64,000 nucleotides of DNA from Pseudomonas morbosilactucae. Lineage in GTDB: Bacteria; Pseudomonadota; Gammaproteobacteria; Pseudomonadales; Pseudomonadaceae. Positions 48,893 through 56,593 of this stretch are shown here, one piece after another. The number at the start of each line of letters is the position of its first letter. Position 1 is the first letter of the stretch. The translations under genes were made by a program, and so were the position numbers. The stretch spans positions 1 to 64,000 of the forward strand of contig NZ_JALQCW010000084.1 in the NCBI RefSeq assembly GCF_023241715.1. The letters run 5' to 3'. The notes under the pieces were generated by a model. It saw only the letters and a list, made by a program, of their open reading frames with translations, was not told the DNA's origin and searched no databases.

Positions 48893-49024
48893 CGCCGGCC
48901 AGCCGGGCTCCTGCAGGGGCGGGGTGAACATCAACCCTGTGTGGGCGCTGGCTTGCCAGCGATAGCGCCCTCAAGCACTGCGCCTGTCTTGACACTGCGA
49001 TCGTCGGCAAGCCGGCTCCTGCAA
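48893..49024. repeat. Cluster of three REP-like elements
   Basis: REP-like palindromes: a minus-strand copy at about 48893-48920 (CCGGCCAGCCGGGCTCCTGCA on the plus strand in parts), a plus-strand copy at 48938-48970 with GCTGGCTTGCCAGC, and a minus-strand copy at 48998-49024 (GTCGGCAAGCCGGCTCCTGC). They fill the gap between convergent glxK and hpaI. Confidence 0.8.
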
Positions 49025-49037
49025 GGTACGGGGGGCG

Positions 49038-49841
49038 TCAATAAACCCCGCCGCCGCTGGTGCTAGGGGTCTCCAGGGTCTTGTACTGGCCGGCGAGGGT
49101 TTGCAGACCTTTCATCAGCACCGTGGTATCCACACCCACCGCAACGAAATTCGCCCCCAACTCAATCGCCCGCCGTGCCAGGGTCTGGTCGGCGCTGAGG
49201 ATCCCGGCGGCCTTGCCGGCGCGGCGAATCCGCAGGATGGCGTCCTCGATCGCTGCCGCCACTTCGGGGTGCCCGGGGTTGCCGCGATGGCCCATGGACG
49301 CCGACAAGTCCGCCGGCCCGATAAACACCCCATCCACCCCATCCACAGCAGCAATCTGGTCGAGGTTGGCCAGGCCGGCAAGGTTTTCGATCTGCACCAG
49401 CAGGCACATTTGTGCGTCGGCCTGGTCCAGGTAACCCGGCACGCTGTTCCAGCGCGACGCCCGGGCCAGGGCGCTGCCCACCCCGCGAATGCCTTCGGGT
49501 GGATAACGCATGGCGCGCACCAGTTGCCGGGCCTGCTCGGCGCTTTCGACCATGGGCACCAGCAAGGTCTGGGCACCGATGTCCAGCAATTGCTTGATCA
49601 GCGCGGTGTCGCCAATGGGCGGGCGGATGATGCCGTGCACCGGGTAGGGGGCAATCGCCTGCAACTGGCCGAGCAAGCCGCGCAGGTCATTGGGGGCGTG
49701 TTCGCCGTCCAGCAACAGCCAGTCAAAACCGGCATTGGCCGCGAGTTCGGCGCAATAGGCATTGGCCAGGCCGACCCACAGGCCGATCTGTGGCTCGGCG
49801 TCTTGCAGGCGTTGTTTGAAGCGGTTGATCGGCAGCTGCAT
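49038..49841 (-). CDS. hpaI: 4-hydroxy-2-oxoheptane-1,7-dioate aldolase HpaI
   Basis: 267 residues; GAGGAA 7 bases before the ATG. Class II pyruvate aldolase: G-L-W-V-G-L-A-N near 20, the catalytic D-G-E-H-A-P-N (His 46-49 area), metal ligands E (V-Q-I-E-N) and D (I-G-P-A-D-L-S). It splits 4-hydroxy-2-oxoheptanedioate into pyruvate and succinic semialdehyde, the last step of the lower pathway. Last gene of the operon, 10 bp after hpaH. Confidence 0.95.
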   Translation of the reverse strand: MQLPINRFKQRLQDAEPQIGLWVGLANAYCAELAANAGFDWLLLDGEHAPNDLRGLLGQLQAIAPYPVHGIIRPPIGDTALIKQLLDIGAQTLLVPMVESAEQARQLVRAMRYPPEGIRGVGSALARASRWNSVPGYLDQADAQMCLLVQIENLAGLANLDQIAAVDGVDGVFIGPADLSASMGHRGNPGHPEVAAAIEDAILRIRRAGKAAGILSADQTLARRAIELGANFVAVGVDTTVLMKGLQTLAGQYKTLETPSTSGGGVY

Positions 49842-49851
49842 GGCAGTTTCC

Positions 49852-50655
49852 TCAGACAAAACGGCAGGCGATGGAGCCCAGTTGGTCGTAGTCGACGTGG
49901 AACACGTCCCCCGGATTGGCCGCCACCGGGCGGGTAAAGGAACCGCCGAGAATGATCTGCCCGGCCTCCAGGCCGACGTCATAGGCCGCCAGTTTGTTGG
50001 CCAGCCAGGCCACGCCCTTGGCCGGGTGGTTGAGCACCGCTGCCGAGACCCCGGACTCCTCGATCACACCGTTGCGGTACAGCACCGCCGGCACCTTGCG
50101 CAGGTCAATGTCCCCCGGGCGCACGGCTCGACCGCCCATCACCACCCCGGCGTTGGCGGCGTTGTCGGAAATGGTGTCGAACACCTTGCGGGTGACCTGG
50201 GTCTGCGGGTCCAGTTGCTGGATGCGCGCGTCGATGATTTCCAAGGCCGGGATCACCCATTCAGTGGCTTCCAGCACGTCGAACAGGGTGCAGTTGGGGC
50301 CCTTGAGCGGCTTGCCGAGGATAAACGCCAGCTCCACCTCGACCCGCGGCACGATAAAACGCTGGAATGGGATGTCGCTGCCTTCGTCGAAGAACATGTC
50401 GTCGAGCAGGGCACCGAAATCCGGTTCGCTGATGTTCGACGACACCTGCATGGCCCGGGAGGTCAGGCCGATCTTGTGCCCCACCAGCTTGCGGCCATCG
50501 CGGATCTTCTGTTCCACCCAGCAGCGCTGGATGGCGTAGGCGTCTTCAACGCTGATGTCGGGGTAGGCCAGGGACAGTTGGCCGATCTGTTCCCGGGAGC
50601 GTTCGGCGCCATCGAGGCGGGCCGCGGCCTGTTGGATCTGTGCGGTAGTCAGCAT
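49852..50655 (-). CDS. hpaH: 2-oxo-hept-4-ene-1,7-dioate hydratase HpaH
   Basis: 267 residues, FAH-type hydratase fold. Typical segments are K-I-G-L-T-S-R-A-M-Q near 60-69, P-R-V-E-V-E-L-A-F-I-L-G-K with the metal-binding E-x-E near 104-108, and G-G-S-F-T-R-P at the C-terminal end. It adds water to 2-oxohept-4-ene-1,7-dioate. It lies 2 bp after hpaX and 10 bp before hpaI. Confidence 0.95.
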   Translation of the reverse strand: MLTTAQIQQAAARLDGAERSREQIGQLSLAYPDISVEDAYAIQRCWVEQKIRDGRKLVGHKIGLTSRAMQVSSNISEPDFGALLDDMFFDEGSDIPFQRFIVPRVEVELAFILGKPLKGPNCTLFDVLEATEWVIPALEIIDARIQQLDPQTQVTRKVFDTISDNAANAGVVMGGRAVRPGDIDLRKVPAVLYRNGVIEESGVSAAVLNHPAKGVAWLANKLAAYDVGLEAGQIILGGSFTRPVAANPGDVFHVDYDQLGSIACRFV

Positions 50656-50657
50656 GG

Positions 50658-51965
50658 TTATTTCTCTCGTGGATTGACGATATGGGCCGGTACCCGCAGC
50701 ACCAGCCAGGCGCCGACGGCGATCAGCAGGGCCAGGGCGTACAGCGCCAGGCTGGCGCTCTGGGTGGCGTCACGCACCACGCCGATCAGGTAAGGGGCGA
50801 GGAACGAGGCGATGCTGCCCAGGGAACTGATCAGGCCGATGCCCGCCGCCTGGGTATTGCTGGCCAGGAACGCCGGTGGCAGTTGCCAGAACATCGGCAA
50901 TGCGGCACTGGCGCCCATGCCCGCCATCAGCAAGCCGAACATCACCTGCCAAGGGTTTTCCGGGGCCAGCCCGGTGATGATCAGCCCGGCGCTGGCCATC
51001 AACAGCGGTACGCCCAGGTGCCAGCGGCGTTCGCGCTGGCGGTCGGAAGAGCGGCCGATGCCGATCATGAACAGGCAGCCGGCCAGGTAAGGCAGGGCGC
51101 TGAGCATGCCCACGCTGCTGTCGCGGCCGATGCCGGCGTGGTGGATCAGGGTCGGCATCCAGAAGGCAATGGTGTTCACCGCCAGCATCACCGCGCAGTA
51201 GATGCTCACCAGCAGCCAGATGTGCCGGTTGCCCAGCAGGTCGCTGAAGCGGCTGATGGATTTGTGTTGTTCCTCGCGGGCCAGCGCTGCCTGCACCTGG
51301 GCTTTTTGCGCGTCGCTCAGCCAGTCCACTTGCTCGAGGCTTTCCGGCAGGACCTTGAGCACCACCAGCCCGAGCAGTACCACGGGCAGGCCTTCGATCA
51401 GGAACATCCACTGCCAGCCGCGCAGGCCGCCGAGGTCGTGAAAACCTTCAAGGATCCAGCCTGACAACGGCCCGCCCACCACCCCGGCCATGGGCACGGC
51501 AATGGCGAACAGCGCCGTGACCTGGCCCCGCCGAGCTGCCGGGAACCAGCGGTTGAGCAGCACCAGGATGCCGGGGAAGAAACCGGCTTCGGCCACCCCC
51601 AGGAGAAAGCGCAGGGCATAGAAACCCGCCGCGCTGTCCACCAGCAGCAGGGCGCTGGACAACAGGCCCCAGGTGACCATCAGGGTGGCGATCCAGCGGC
51701 GCGGGCCGACCCTGTCCAGGGCCAGGTTGCTGGGCACGCCGAACAGCGCATAGGCAATGAAAAACAGCCCAGCGCCCAGGCCGTAGACGCTGTCACTGAA
51801 GCCCAGGTCCTGGGTCATCTGCAGCTTGGCGAAGCCGATATTGATCCGGTCCAGGTGGGCAAAGATGTAGCAGGTGAACAGCAGCGGCATCAGACGCCAA
51901 GTGATGGTGCGATAGGTGTCGTTGACCTCGGCGACTGGCGCTTCGGCGATGGCTGGATGGGACAT
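50658..51965 (-). CDS. hpaX: 4-hydroxyphenylacetate permease HpaX (MFS)
   Basis: 435 residues, 12 helices, ACS family: F-A-H-L-D-R-I-N-I-G-F-A near 36-47 and V-A-E-A-G-F-F-P-G near 126-134. HpaX imports 4-HPA by proton symport in E. coli; the position inside the hpa operon supports that here. GAGG lies 9 bases before the ATG, and directly before it is a CA motif AACAACAA, a Crc/Hfq target. Confidence 0.88.
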   Translation of the reverse strand: MSHPAIAEAPVAEVNDTYRTITWRLMPLLFTCYIFAHLDRINIGFAKLQMTQDLGFSDSVYGLGAGLFFIAYALFGVPSNLALDRVGPRRWIATLMVTWGLLSSALLLVDSAAGFYALRFLLGVAEAGFFPGILVLLNRWFPAARRGQVTALFAIAVPMAGVVGGPLSGWILEGFHDLGGLRGWQWMFLIEGLPVVLLGLVVLKVLPESLEQVDWLSDAQKAQVQAALAREEQHKSISRFSDLLGNRHIWLLVSIYCAVMLAVNTIAFWMPTLIHHAGIGRDSSVGMLSALPYLAGCLFMIGIGRSSDRQRERRWHLGVPLLMASAGLIITGLAPENPWQVMFGLLMAGMGASAALPMFWQLPPAFLASNTQAAGIGLISSLGSIASFLAPYLIGVVRDATQSASLALYALALLIAVGAWLVLRVPAHIVNPREK

Positions 51966-51973
51966 GTCAATGA

Positions 51974-51989
51974 CCTCGTTATTGTTGTT
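51974..51989 (-). promoter_or_regulatory. Crc/Hfq-type CA motif at the hpaX ribosome binding site
   Basis: Read on the minus strand AACAACAA (51989-51982) is followed by TAAC and GAGG (51977-51974) 8 bases before the ATG. It matches the A-A-N repeat bound by Hfq with Crc in catabolite repression. Confidence 0.7.
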
Positions 51990-52016
51990 GTGGGTACCAG
52001 CGGAACACCGCCTTGT

Positions 52017-52040
52017 AGATGCCGGCTTGCCGGCGATCAG
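52017..52040. repeat. Single REP-like palindrome at the hpaF 3' end
   Basis: GATGCCGGCTTGCCGGCGATC, with stem GCCGG-CTTG-CCGGC, overlaps the end of hpaF including its stop codon. Confidence 0.6.
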
Positions 52041-52425
52041 GCCTGTCCGCTTAAAAACGCATGCACGTTGTTATGTTTGAAGTTGAGCTCGGCATCCAGC
52101 TCGGTCATCTCGAATGACAAGGCCAGCAGGCGTCGGGCCTGCAGCTCGGCAAAGTGCGCCTTGATCACCTCGAACAGCGCCTCGGCGACCTGGCGCGCGT
52201 GGCCAGGTCCCGTCCGGCGCCCACTTGCAGGCGCATGTGGACAAAGGCGTAGTCGTGCTTGCCATCGGCCATGCGCCAGGTGTCCAGGCGCTGGCCCCGG
52301 CTGCGAATACCGCCCAGGGGGAACACGCCACTGGCGCCCAGGCAGTCATGGACCTTGACGAAGAGCCCGGGCAGATCGGCTTCGGCCTCGATGTTGTCGG
52401 TGTATTCAGCGATGAAATGGGGCAT
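52037..52425 (-). pseudogene. hpaF: 5-carboxymethyl-2-hydroxymuconate isomerase HpaF, frameshifted
   Basis: The start M-P-H-F-I-A-E-Y-T-D-N at 52425 has GGAG 7 bases upstream; Pro2 is the catalytic base of this tautomerase-like enzyme. The frame is normal to G-R-D-L-A-T-R, then runs R-S-P-R-R-C-S-R-stop. One base added near 52193-52200 (a GC-repeat tract) restores R-Q-V-A-E-A-L-F-E-V-I-K and the normal C-terminus N-F-K-H-N-N-V-H-A-F-L, 129 residues in all. The truncated product would be 86 residues. Either a real mutation or an assembly error. HpaF isomerises 5-carboxymethyl-2-hydroxymuconate in the lower pathway. Confidence 0.88.
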
Positions 52426-52431
52426 GGGGAG

Positions 52432-52579
52432 CTCCTTTGGCGCAGGGGGGCGCGGCAAGCTACAAGCGGCAAGAGCAGTGCTCTTACGCTGGTAGCCCGC
52501 GCCTCGCAGGTTCAATTGACGTTGTTAAGCGCTTTCAGCTTGCGGCTCACAGCTCACAGCTTGCCGTTCACCACTGCCT
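52432..52579. other. Gap between hpaF and hpaD with short imperfect repeats
   Basis: 148 bp with repeated AGCTTGC/GCAAGCT and CTCACAG words (for example CAGCTTGCGGCTCACAGCTC in parts), a common pattern in Pseudomonas intergenic DNA. It interrupts an otherwise tightly packed operon. No gene was seen. Confidence 0.45.
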
Positions 52580-53437
52580 TCAAAGCTCAAAGACCGCATT
52601 AATCTGGCCGGTGCCCGAGCTGCCGAACGGCGGGGTGATGATCTCGGCCGGTCGGTTGTAGTCCGGCCCGCCCAGCAGTCCCAGGAGCATGGCTGTGTCA
52701 TGCATCTTGCCTTCGCCGTAACAGTGCTCGGCGTAGTCCGGCAGCATGGCGCAGAACTCGCGGAAGCGGCCTTGCTGCCACAGCTCCACCACCCGCAGGT
52801 CCATCTGCTTGTCGAATTCCCGGGTCCAGTTATGGATGTTGGCTTCGGCCAGGCGGTCATCGGAGAAGCGGTGGGACAGGGAGCCGGACGCCAGCACCAG
52901 GACCTTGCGATCGCTCTTTTCGATGGCCCGGCGGACAGCGGCACCAAAGGTGAAGCTGTCTTCCAGGCGATGCCAGGCGCACCAGGCGGCGATCGAAATC
53001 ACCTTGAAGTGCTCCTCCGGCGGCACGTCCATGTGCATGTAGCGCATGGGCACCAGGGTTCCGTACTCCAGCTCCAGGCTGGGGATGTTGTGGGCCAGGG
53101 TGCGCACATCGGCGGCATTGGCCTCGGCGGCAATCAATTCGCCCAGCTCCGGGCAGCCTTGATAGTCGTAGGTCATGTTCTTGATGAAGTGCGGCAGCTC
53201 GTTGCTGGTGTAGGTGCCATTGAAGGCTTCACCGCAGTTGATGTGGTAACCGCTGTTGACCAGCCAGTGCACATCGAACACCACCGCGGTGTCGGCCCCC
53301 AGCGCCCGGGCGCGGCGGGCAATCTCCTTGTGTCCGGCAATGGCAGCAGCGCGGCAGCCGTGGTGTTTGCCCGGCAGTTCGGACAGGTACATCGATGGAA
53401 CGTGGCAGACCTTGGCGGCCATGACGACTTCGCCCAT
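52580..53437 (-). CDS. hpaD: 3,4-dihydroxyphenylacetate 2,3-dioxygenase HpaD
   Basis: 285 residues, LigB-type extradiol dioxygenase. It opens A-A-K-V-C-H-V-P-S-M-Y-L-S-E-L-P-G with an iron-ligand His, has F-D-V-H-W-L-V-N-S-G-Y-H-I with the second His, and L-A-S-G-S-L-S-H-R-F near 185. It opens the homoprotocatechuate ring to 5-carboxymethyl-2-hydroxymuconic semialdehyde. AGGAG sits 8 bases before the ATG at 53437, preceded by a CA motif. Confidence 0.95.
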   Translation of the reverse strand: MGEVVMAAKVCHVPSMYLSELPGKHHGCRAAAIAGHKEIARRARALGADTAVVFDVHWLVNSGYHINCGEAFNGTYTSNELPHFIKNMTYDYQGCPELGELIAAEANAADVRTLAHNIPSLELEYGTLVPMRYMHMDVPPEEHFKVISIAAWCAWHRLEDSFTFGAAVRRAIEKSDRKVLVLASGSLSHRFSDDRLAEANIHNWTREFDKQMDLRVVELWQQGRFREFCAMLPDYAEHCYGEGKMHDTAMLLGLLGGPDYNRPAEIITPPFGSSGTGQINAVFEL

Positions 53438-53445
53438 GGTGCTTC

Positions 53446-53465
53446 TCCTGAAACATCTTATTGTT
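53446..53465 (-). promoter_or_regulatory. Crc/Hfq-type CA motif before hpaD
   Basis: Minus strand AACAATAA (53465-53458) lies about 8 bases upstream of AGGAG (53450-53446). Confidence 0.55.
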
Positions 53466-53491
53466 GGCGTGATCCGGGACGGTTACAGACC

Positions 53492-54952
53492 TTACACGCC
53501 CCAGCGCGGGATGTGGTGACTGCCCATGGATAGGCAGACGTTCTTGATCTCGGCAAACACCTCGAAGCTGTACTCACCGCCTTCACGGCCGGTGCCCGAG
53601 CCCTTGACCCCGCCGAAGGGCTGGCGCAGGTCGCGCACGTTCTGGCTGTTGATAAACACCATGCCGGCCTCGATGCCACGGGCCAGGCGATGGGCCTTGC
53701 CGATGTCCTGGGTCCAGATATAGGACGCCAGGCCGTACTCGGTGTCGTTGGCCAATTGCAGGGCCTCGGCTTCGTCCTTGAACGGAATCAGGCAGACCAC
53801 CGGGCCGAAGATTTCCTCCTGGGCGATGCGCATTTTGTTGTTCACATCGGCGAACACCGTGGGTTGGATGAACTGACCCTTGCTCAGGTGCGCCGGCAAG
53901 TTGGCCGGGCGTTCCAGGCCACCAGCGAGCAGGGTGGCGCCTTCTTCGATACCGATCTTGATATAGCCGGTGACCTTGTCGTAGTGGGCCTGGGTAATCA
54001 TCGAGCCGACTTGGGTTTTCAAGTCCGTGGGGTCACCGACAATCAGCCGCTTGGCGCGGGCGGCGAATTCCTTGACGAACTGCGGGTAGACGCTTTCCTG
54101 GATGAAAATCCGGCTGCCGGCGGTGCAGCGTTCGCCGTTCAGGGAAAAGATGGTGAACAGCGCGGCGTCCAGGGCCCGTTCCAGGTCGGCGTCCTCGAAG
54201 ACCAGCACCGGCGACTTGCCGCCCAGTTCCATGGAGTACTTCTTCAGGCCCGCGGTCTGCATGATTTTCTTGCCGGTGGCGGTGCCGCCGGTGAAGGAAA
54301 TTGCCCGCACATCCGGGTGGCGCACCAGGGCGTCGCCAGCGGTGGCGCCGTAGCCCTGGACGATGTTCAGCACCCCGGCCGGAATGCCCGCTTCCACGGC
54401 CAGGCGCCCCAGTTCGTTGGCGGTCAGTGGCGACAGTTCGCTCATCTTCAACACGGCGGTGTTGCCCAGGGCCAGGCACGGCGCGGTCTTCCAGGTGGCG
54501 GTCATGAACGGCACGTTCCACGGCGACACCAGGGCACAGACGCCCACCGGCTGGTACAGGGTGTAGTTGAGCATCTGGTCGTCCACCGGGTAGCTGTGGC
54601 CGTCCATGCGGGTGCAGACCTCGGCGAAGAAGTCGAAGTTATGCGAGGCCCGGGGGATCAGCACGTTCTTGGTCTGGTGGATCGGCAAACCGGTGTCCAG
54701 GGTTTCCAGTTCGGCCAGGTTCGGTACGTTCTGCTCGATCAGTTCGCCGAGCTTGCGCATCAGCCGCGCACGCTCCTTGGCCGGGGTGTTGGCCCATTTC
54801 GGAAAGGCTTCCTTGGCGGCTGCCACGGCCAGGGCGATTTCTTCGGCGCCGCCGCTGGCCACTTCACCGATGGCCTCGCCAGTGGCGGGGTTGTAGTTGG
54901 TGAAGACGTCTTTGCTTTCGACCTCACGGCCGTTGATCCAATGTTTGATCAT
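53492..54952 (-). CDS. hpaE: 5-carboxymethyl-2-hydroxymuconate semialdehyde dehydrogenase HpaE
   Basis: 486 residues from the ATG at 54952 (AGAGG upstream); a TTG three codons earlier would overlap hpaG2. Aldehyde dehydrogenase superfamily: N-terminal W-I-N-G-R-E-V-E-S, cofactor loop F-T-G-G-T-A-T-G near 230, general base in M-E-L-G-G-K-S, and catalytic Cys in N-G-E-R-C-T-A-G. It oxidises the ring-opened semialdehyde with NAD. Five bp follow the hpaG2 stop. Confidence 0.96.
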   Translation of the reverse strand: MIKHWINGREVESKDVFTNYNPATGEAIGEVASGGAEEIALAVAAAKEAFPKWANTPAKERARLMRKLGELIEQNVPNLAELETLDTGLPIHQTKNVLIPRASHNFDFFAEVCTRMDGHSYPVDDQMLNYTLYQPVGVCALVSPWNVPFMTATWKTAPCLALGNTAVLKMSELSPLTANELGRLAVEAGIPAGVLNIVQGYGATAGDALVRHPDVRAISFTGGTATGKKIMQTAGLKKYSMELGGKSPVLVFEDADLERALDAALFTIFSLNGERCTAGSRIFIQESVYPQFVKEFAARAKRLIVGDPTDLKTQVGSMITQAHYDKVTGYIKIGIEEGATLLAGGLERPANLPAHLSKGQFIQPTVFADVNNKMRIAQEEIFGPVVCLIPFKDEAEALQLANDTEYGLASYIWTQDIGKAHRLARGIEAGMVFINSQNVRDLRQPFGGVKGSGTGREGGEYSFEVFAEIKNVCLSMGSHHIPRWGV

Positions 54953-54957
54953 GCTGC

Positions 54958-55728
54958 TCAAGCCTCTTTCCGGGCGGAGAAGAATTCCGCTTCGCTGACA
55001 ATTCGGTTAACCAGGCGACCCACGCCTTCCACTTCCACCACCACTTCATCCCCCGGAACCACATCGGCCAAGCCTTCCGGCGTGCCGGTGGCGATCATGT
55101 CGCCGGGTTGCAGGGTCATGAAACTGGACAGGTATTCGATCAGGTAAGGGATGTCGAAAATCATGTCCCGGGTGCTGCCTTCCTGGCGCAGCTCACCGTT
55201 GACCCAGGTGCGCAGCGTCAGGTTGCCGGGGTCCGGCACATCGGCGACGTCGACGATCCACGGCCCGACCGGGGTCGTGGCATCGCGGTTCTTCACCCGC
55301 AGGTTGGGCCGGTAGTAGTTTTCCAGGTAGTCGCGGATTGCGTAGTCGTTGCACAGCGTGTAGCCGGCCAGGTACTCCAGGGCATCCTCGCGTTTGACGT
55401 TGCGCGCGGTCTTGCCGATCACCGCCACCAGTTCGCACTCGTAGTGCATGTAGGCGACGTTGTCCGGGCGCCAGGTCACTTGGTGATGGCCGGTGTAAGT
55501 GCCGGGGGACTTGATAAAGGCCAAGGGCTCGGTCGGCGGCGTGAAGGCCAGCTCGGCGGCGTGGTCGGCGTAGTTCAGGCCCAGGGCGAACATGCTGCCG
55601 GTGGCCGGCGGCAGCCATTGCACCTGGTCTTCGGCGAGGGTGCGGCCATCGGCCAGGGTCACGGCGTTGTGCTCGTTGACCGACACCTCGTGGACCTGAC
55701 CTTGAAAACGGATACGGGCGTGTTTCAT
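54958..55728 (-). CDS. hpaG2: Homoprotocatechuate pathway isomerase/decarboxylase, HpaG2 domain
   Basis: 256 residues, fumarylacetoacetase fold. L-G-L-N-Y-A-D-H-A near 49-57, the metal-binding H-Y-E-C-E-L-V near 95-101, D-Y-A-I-R-D-Y near 128, and T-G-T-P-E-G-L-A-D-V near 217. With hpaG1 it corresponds to the two halves of the fused E. coli HpaG, which decarboxylates 5-oxopent-3-ene-1,2,5-tricarboxylate. AAGGAA lies 8 bases before the ATG. Confidence 0.92.
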   Translation of the reverse strand: MKHARIRFQGQVHEVSVNEHNAVTLADGRTLAEDQVQWLPPATGSMFALGLNYADHAAELAFTPPTEPLAFIKSPGTYTGHHQVTWRPDNVAYMHYECELVAVIGKTARNVKREDALEYLAGYTLCNDYAIRDYLENYYRPNLRVKNRDATTPVGPWIVDVADVPDPGNLTLRTWVNGELRQEGSTRDMIFDIPYLIEYLSSFMTLQPGDMIATGTPEGLADVVPGDEVVVEVEGVGRLVNRIVSEAEFFSARKEA

Positions 55729-55737
55729 GTCGATTCC

Positions 55738-56397
55738 TTATTCAGCAACGATGGAGTTGGCGAGGCGACCCAGGCCGCTGATCTGCACTTCGACGCGGTC
55801 GCCGGGGCGCACATCGACACGGCCTTCCGGGGTTCCGGTGATCAGCACGTCGCCGGCATGCAGGGTCATGAACTCGCTGAGCTCGACAATCAATTGCGGG
55901 ATGCTGCGCACCAGGTTCGCGGTGCTGTTGTGTTGCACCCGTTCGCCGTTGACGAACAACTCAAGGTCCAGGGCGTGTGGGTCGGCCACCTCGTTGGCAG
56001 GCACCAGGGTCGGGCCCAGGGCGCAGAAACCGTCCCGGCACTTGGCCTTCACGGCGGGGCGGTAGTAGCTGTCTTCAGGCAGGCTGAATTCGTTGACGAT
56101 GGTGTAGCCGGCCACGTACTGCATGGCGTTTTCCAGGCTCACGCGGCTGGCGTCCTTGCCGATCACCACCCCCAGCGCCGGGCCCGGCTGCAGGCGTTCG
56201 ACGCCGTTCGGGTAGACCACGGGCGCATCGTGCCGGTTGCGGGTGTTGGGGGTCTTGATGAACAGCACCGGTTTCACCGGGGGCTTCTGGTACGGCGGCT
56301 GGGTGAAGCTTTGCAGGTGCTGCTGCAACAGCCCCTGGTAGTTCAGGGCCACGCCGAACAGGGTGCCGGTGGCGACGTCATGCAGTGCACGGCTCAT
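55738..56397 (-). CDS. hpaG1: Homoprotocatechuate pathway isomerase/decarboxylase, HpaG1 domain
   Basis: 219 residues, second FAH-fold half: G-V-A-L-N-Y-Q-G near 14, G-x-A-L-G-V-V-I-G-K near 72-80, D-x-S-L-P-E-D-S-Y-Y-R-P-A-V-K in the middle and T-G-T-P-E-G-R-V-D-V near 181. First gene of the operon. AGGAG is followed by ACAACAACAATG, so a CA motif lies between the binding site and the start codon. Two HpaR-type operators lie 55-90 bp upstream. Confidence 0.93.
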   Translation of the reverse strand: MSRALHDVATGTLFGVALNYQGLLQQHLQSFTQPPYQKPPVKPVLFIKTPNTRNRHDAPVVYPNGVERLQPGPALGVVIGKDASRVSLENAMQYVAGYTIVNEFSLPEDSYYRPAVKAKCRDGFCALGPTLVPANEVADPHALDLELFVNGERVQHNSTANLVRSIPQLIVELSEFMTLHAGDVLITGTPEGRVDVRPGDRVEVQISGLGRLANSIVAE

Positions 56398-56411
56398 TGT
56401 TGTTGTCTCCT
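56397..56411 (-). promoter_or_regulatory. Crc/Hfq-type CA motif at the hpaG1 start
   Basis: Minus strand AGGAG (56411-56407), then AC and AACAACAA (56404-56397), whose last base is the A of the start codon. Binding of Hfq/Crc here would block initiation on the first gene of the operon. Confidence 0.75.
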
Positions 56412-56451
56412 CTGCATCGCGGAACAGGGGGTTGGCCGCGAGGTGAATTCG

Positions 56452-56487
56452 TTAATGTGTTAACGTTATATTTAATATGTTAACGAT
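56452..56487. promoter_or_regulatory. Two direct-repeat HpaR-type operators in the hpaG1-hpaA intergenic region
   Basis: TTAATGTGTTAACGTT (56452-56467) and TTAATATGTTAACGAT (56472-56487) are 20 bp apart, two helical turns. Each holds the TGTTAACG core shared with the hpaR upstream site. They are placed to control hpaG1 and perhaps hpaA. Confidence 0.75.
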
Positions 56488-56593
56488 CGTCAAGGGCTGA
56501 AGCCCTGTGTTCATTTGCGGGCTGGTTTACACGCGGCGGATCACGCAGGATGGGACGGCCCCAAGGGCTTGAAAATAAAAAGAGAACGTTGCC

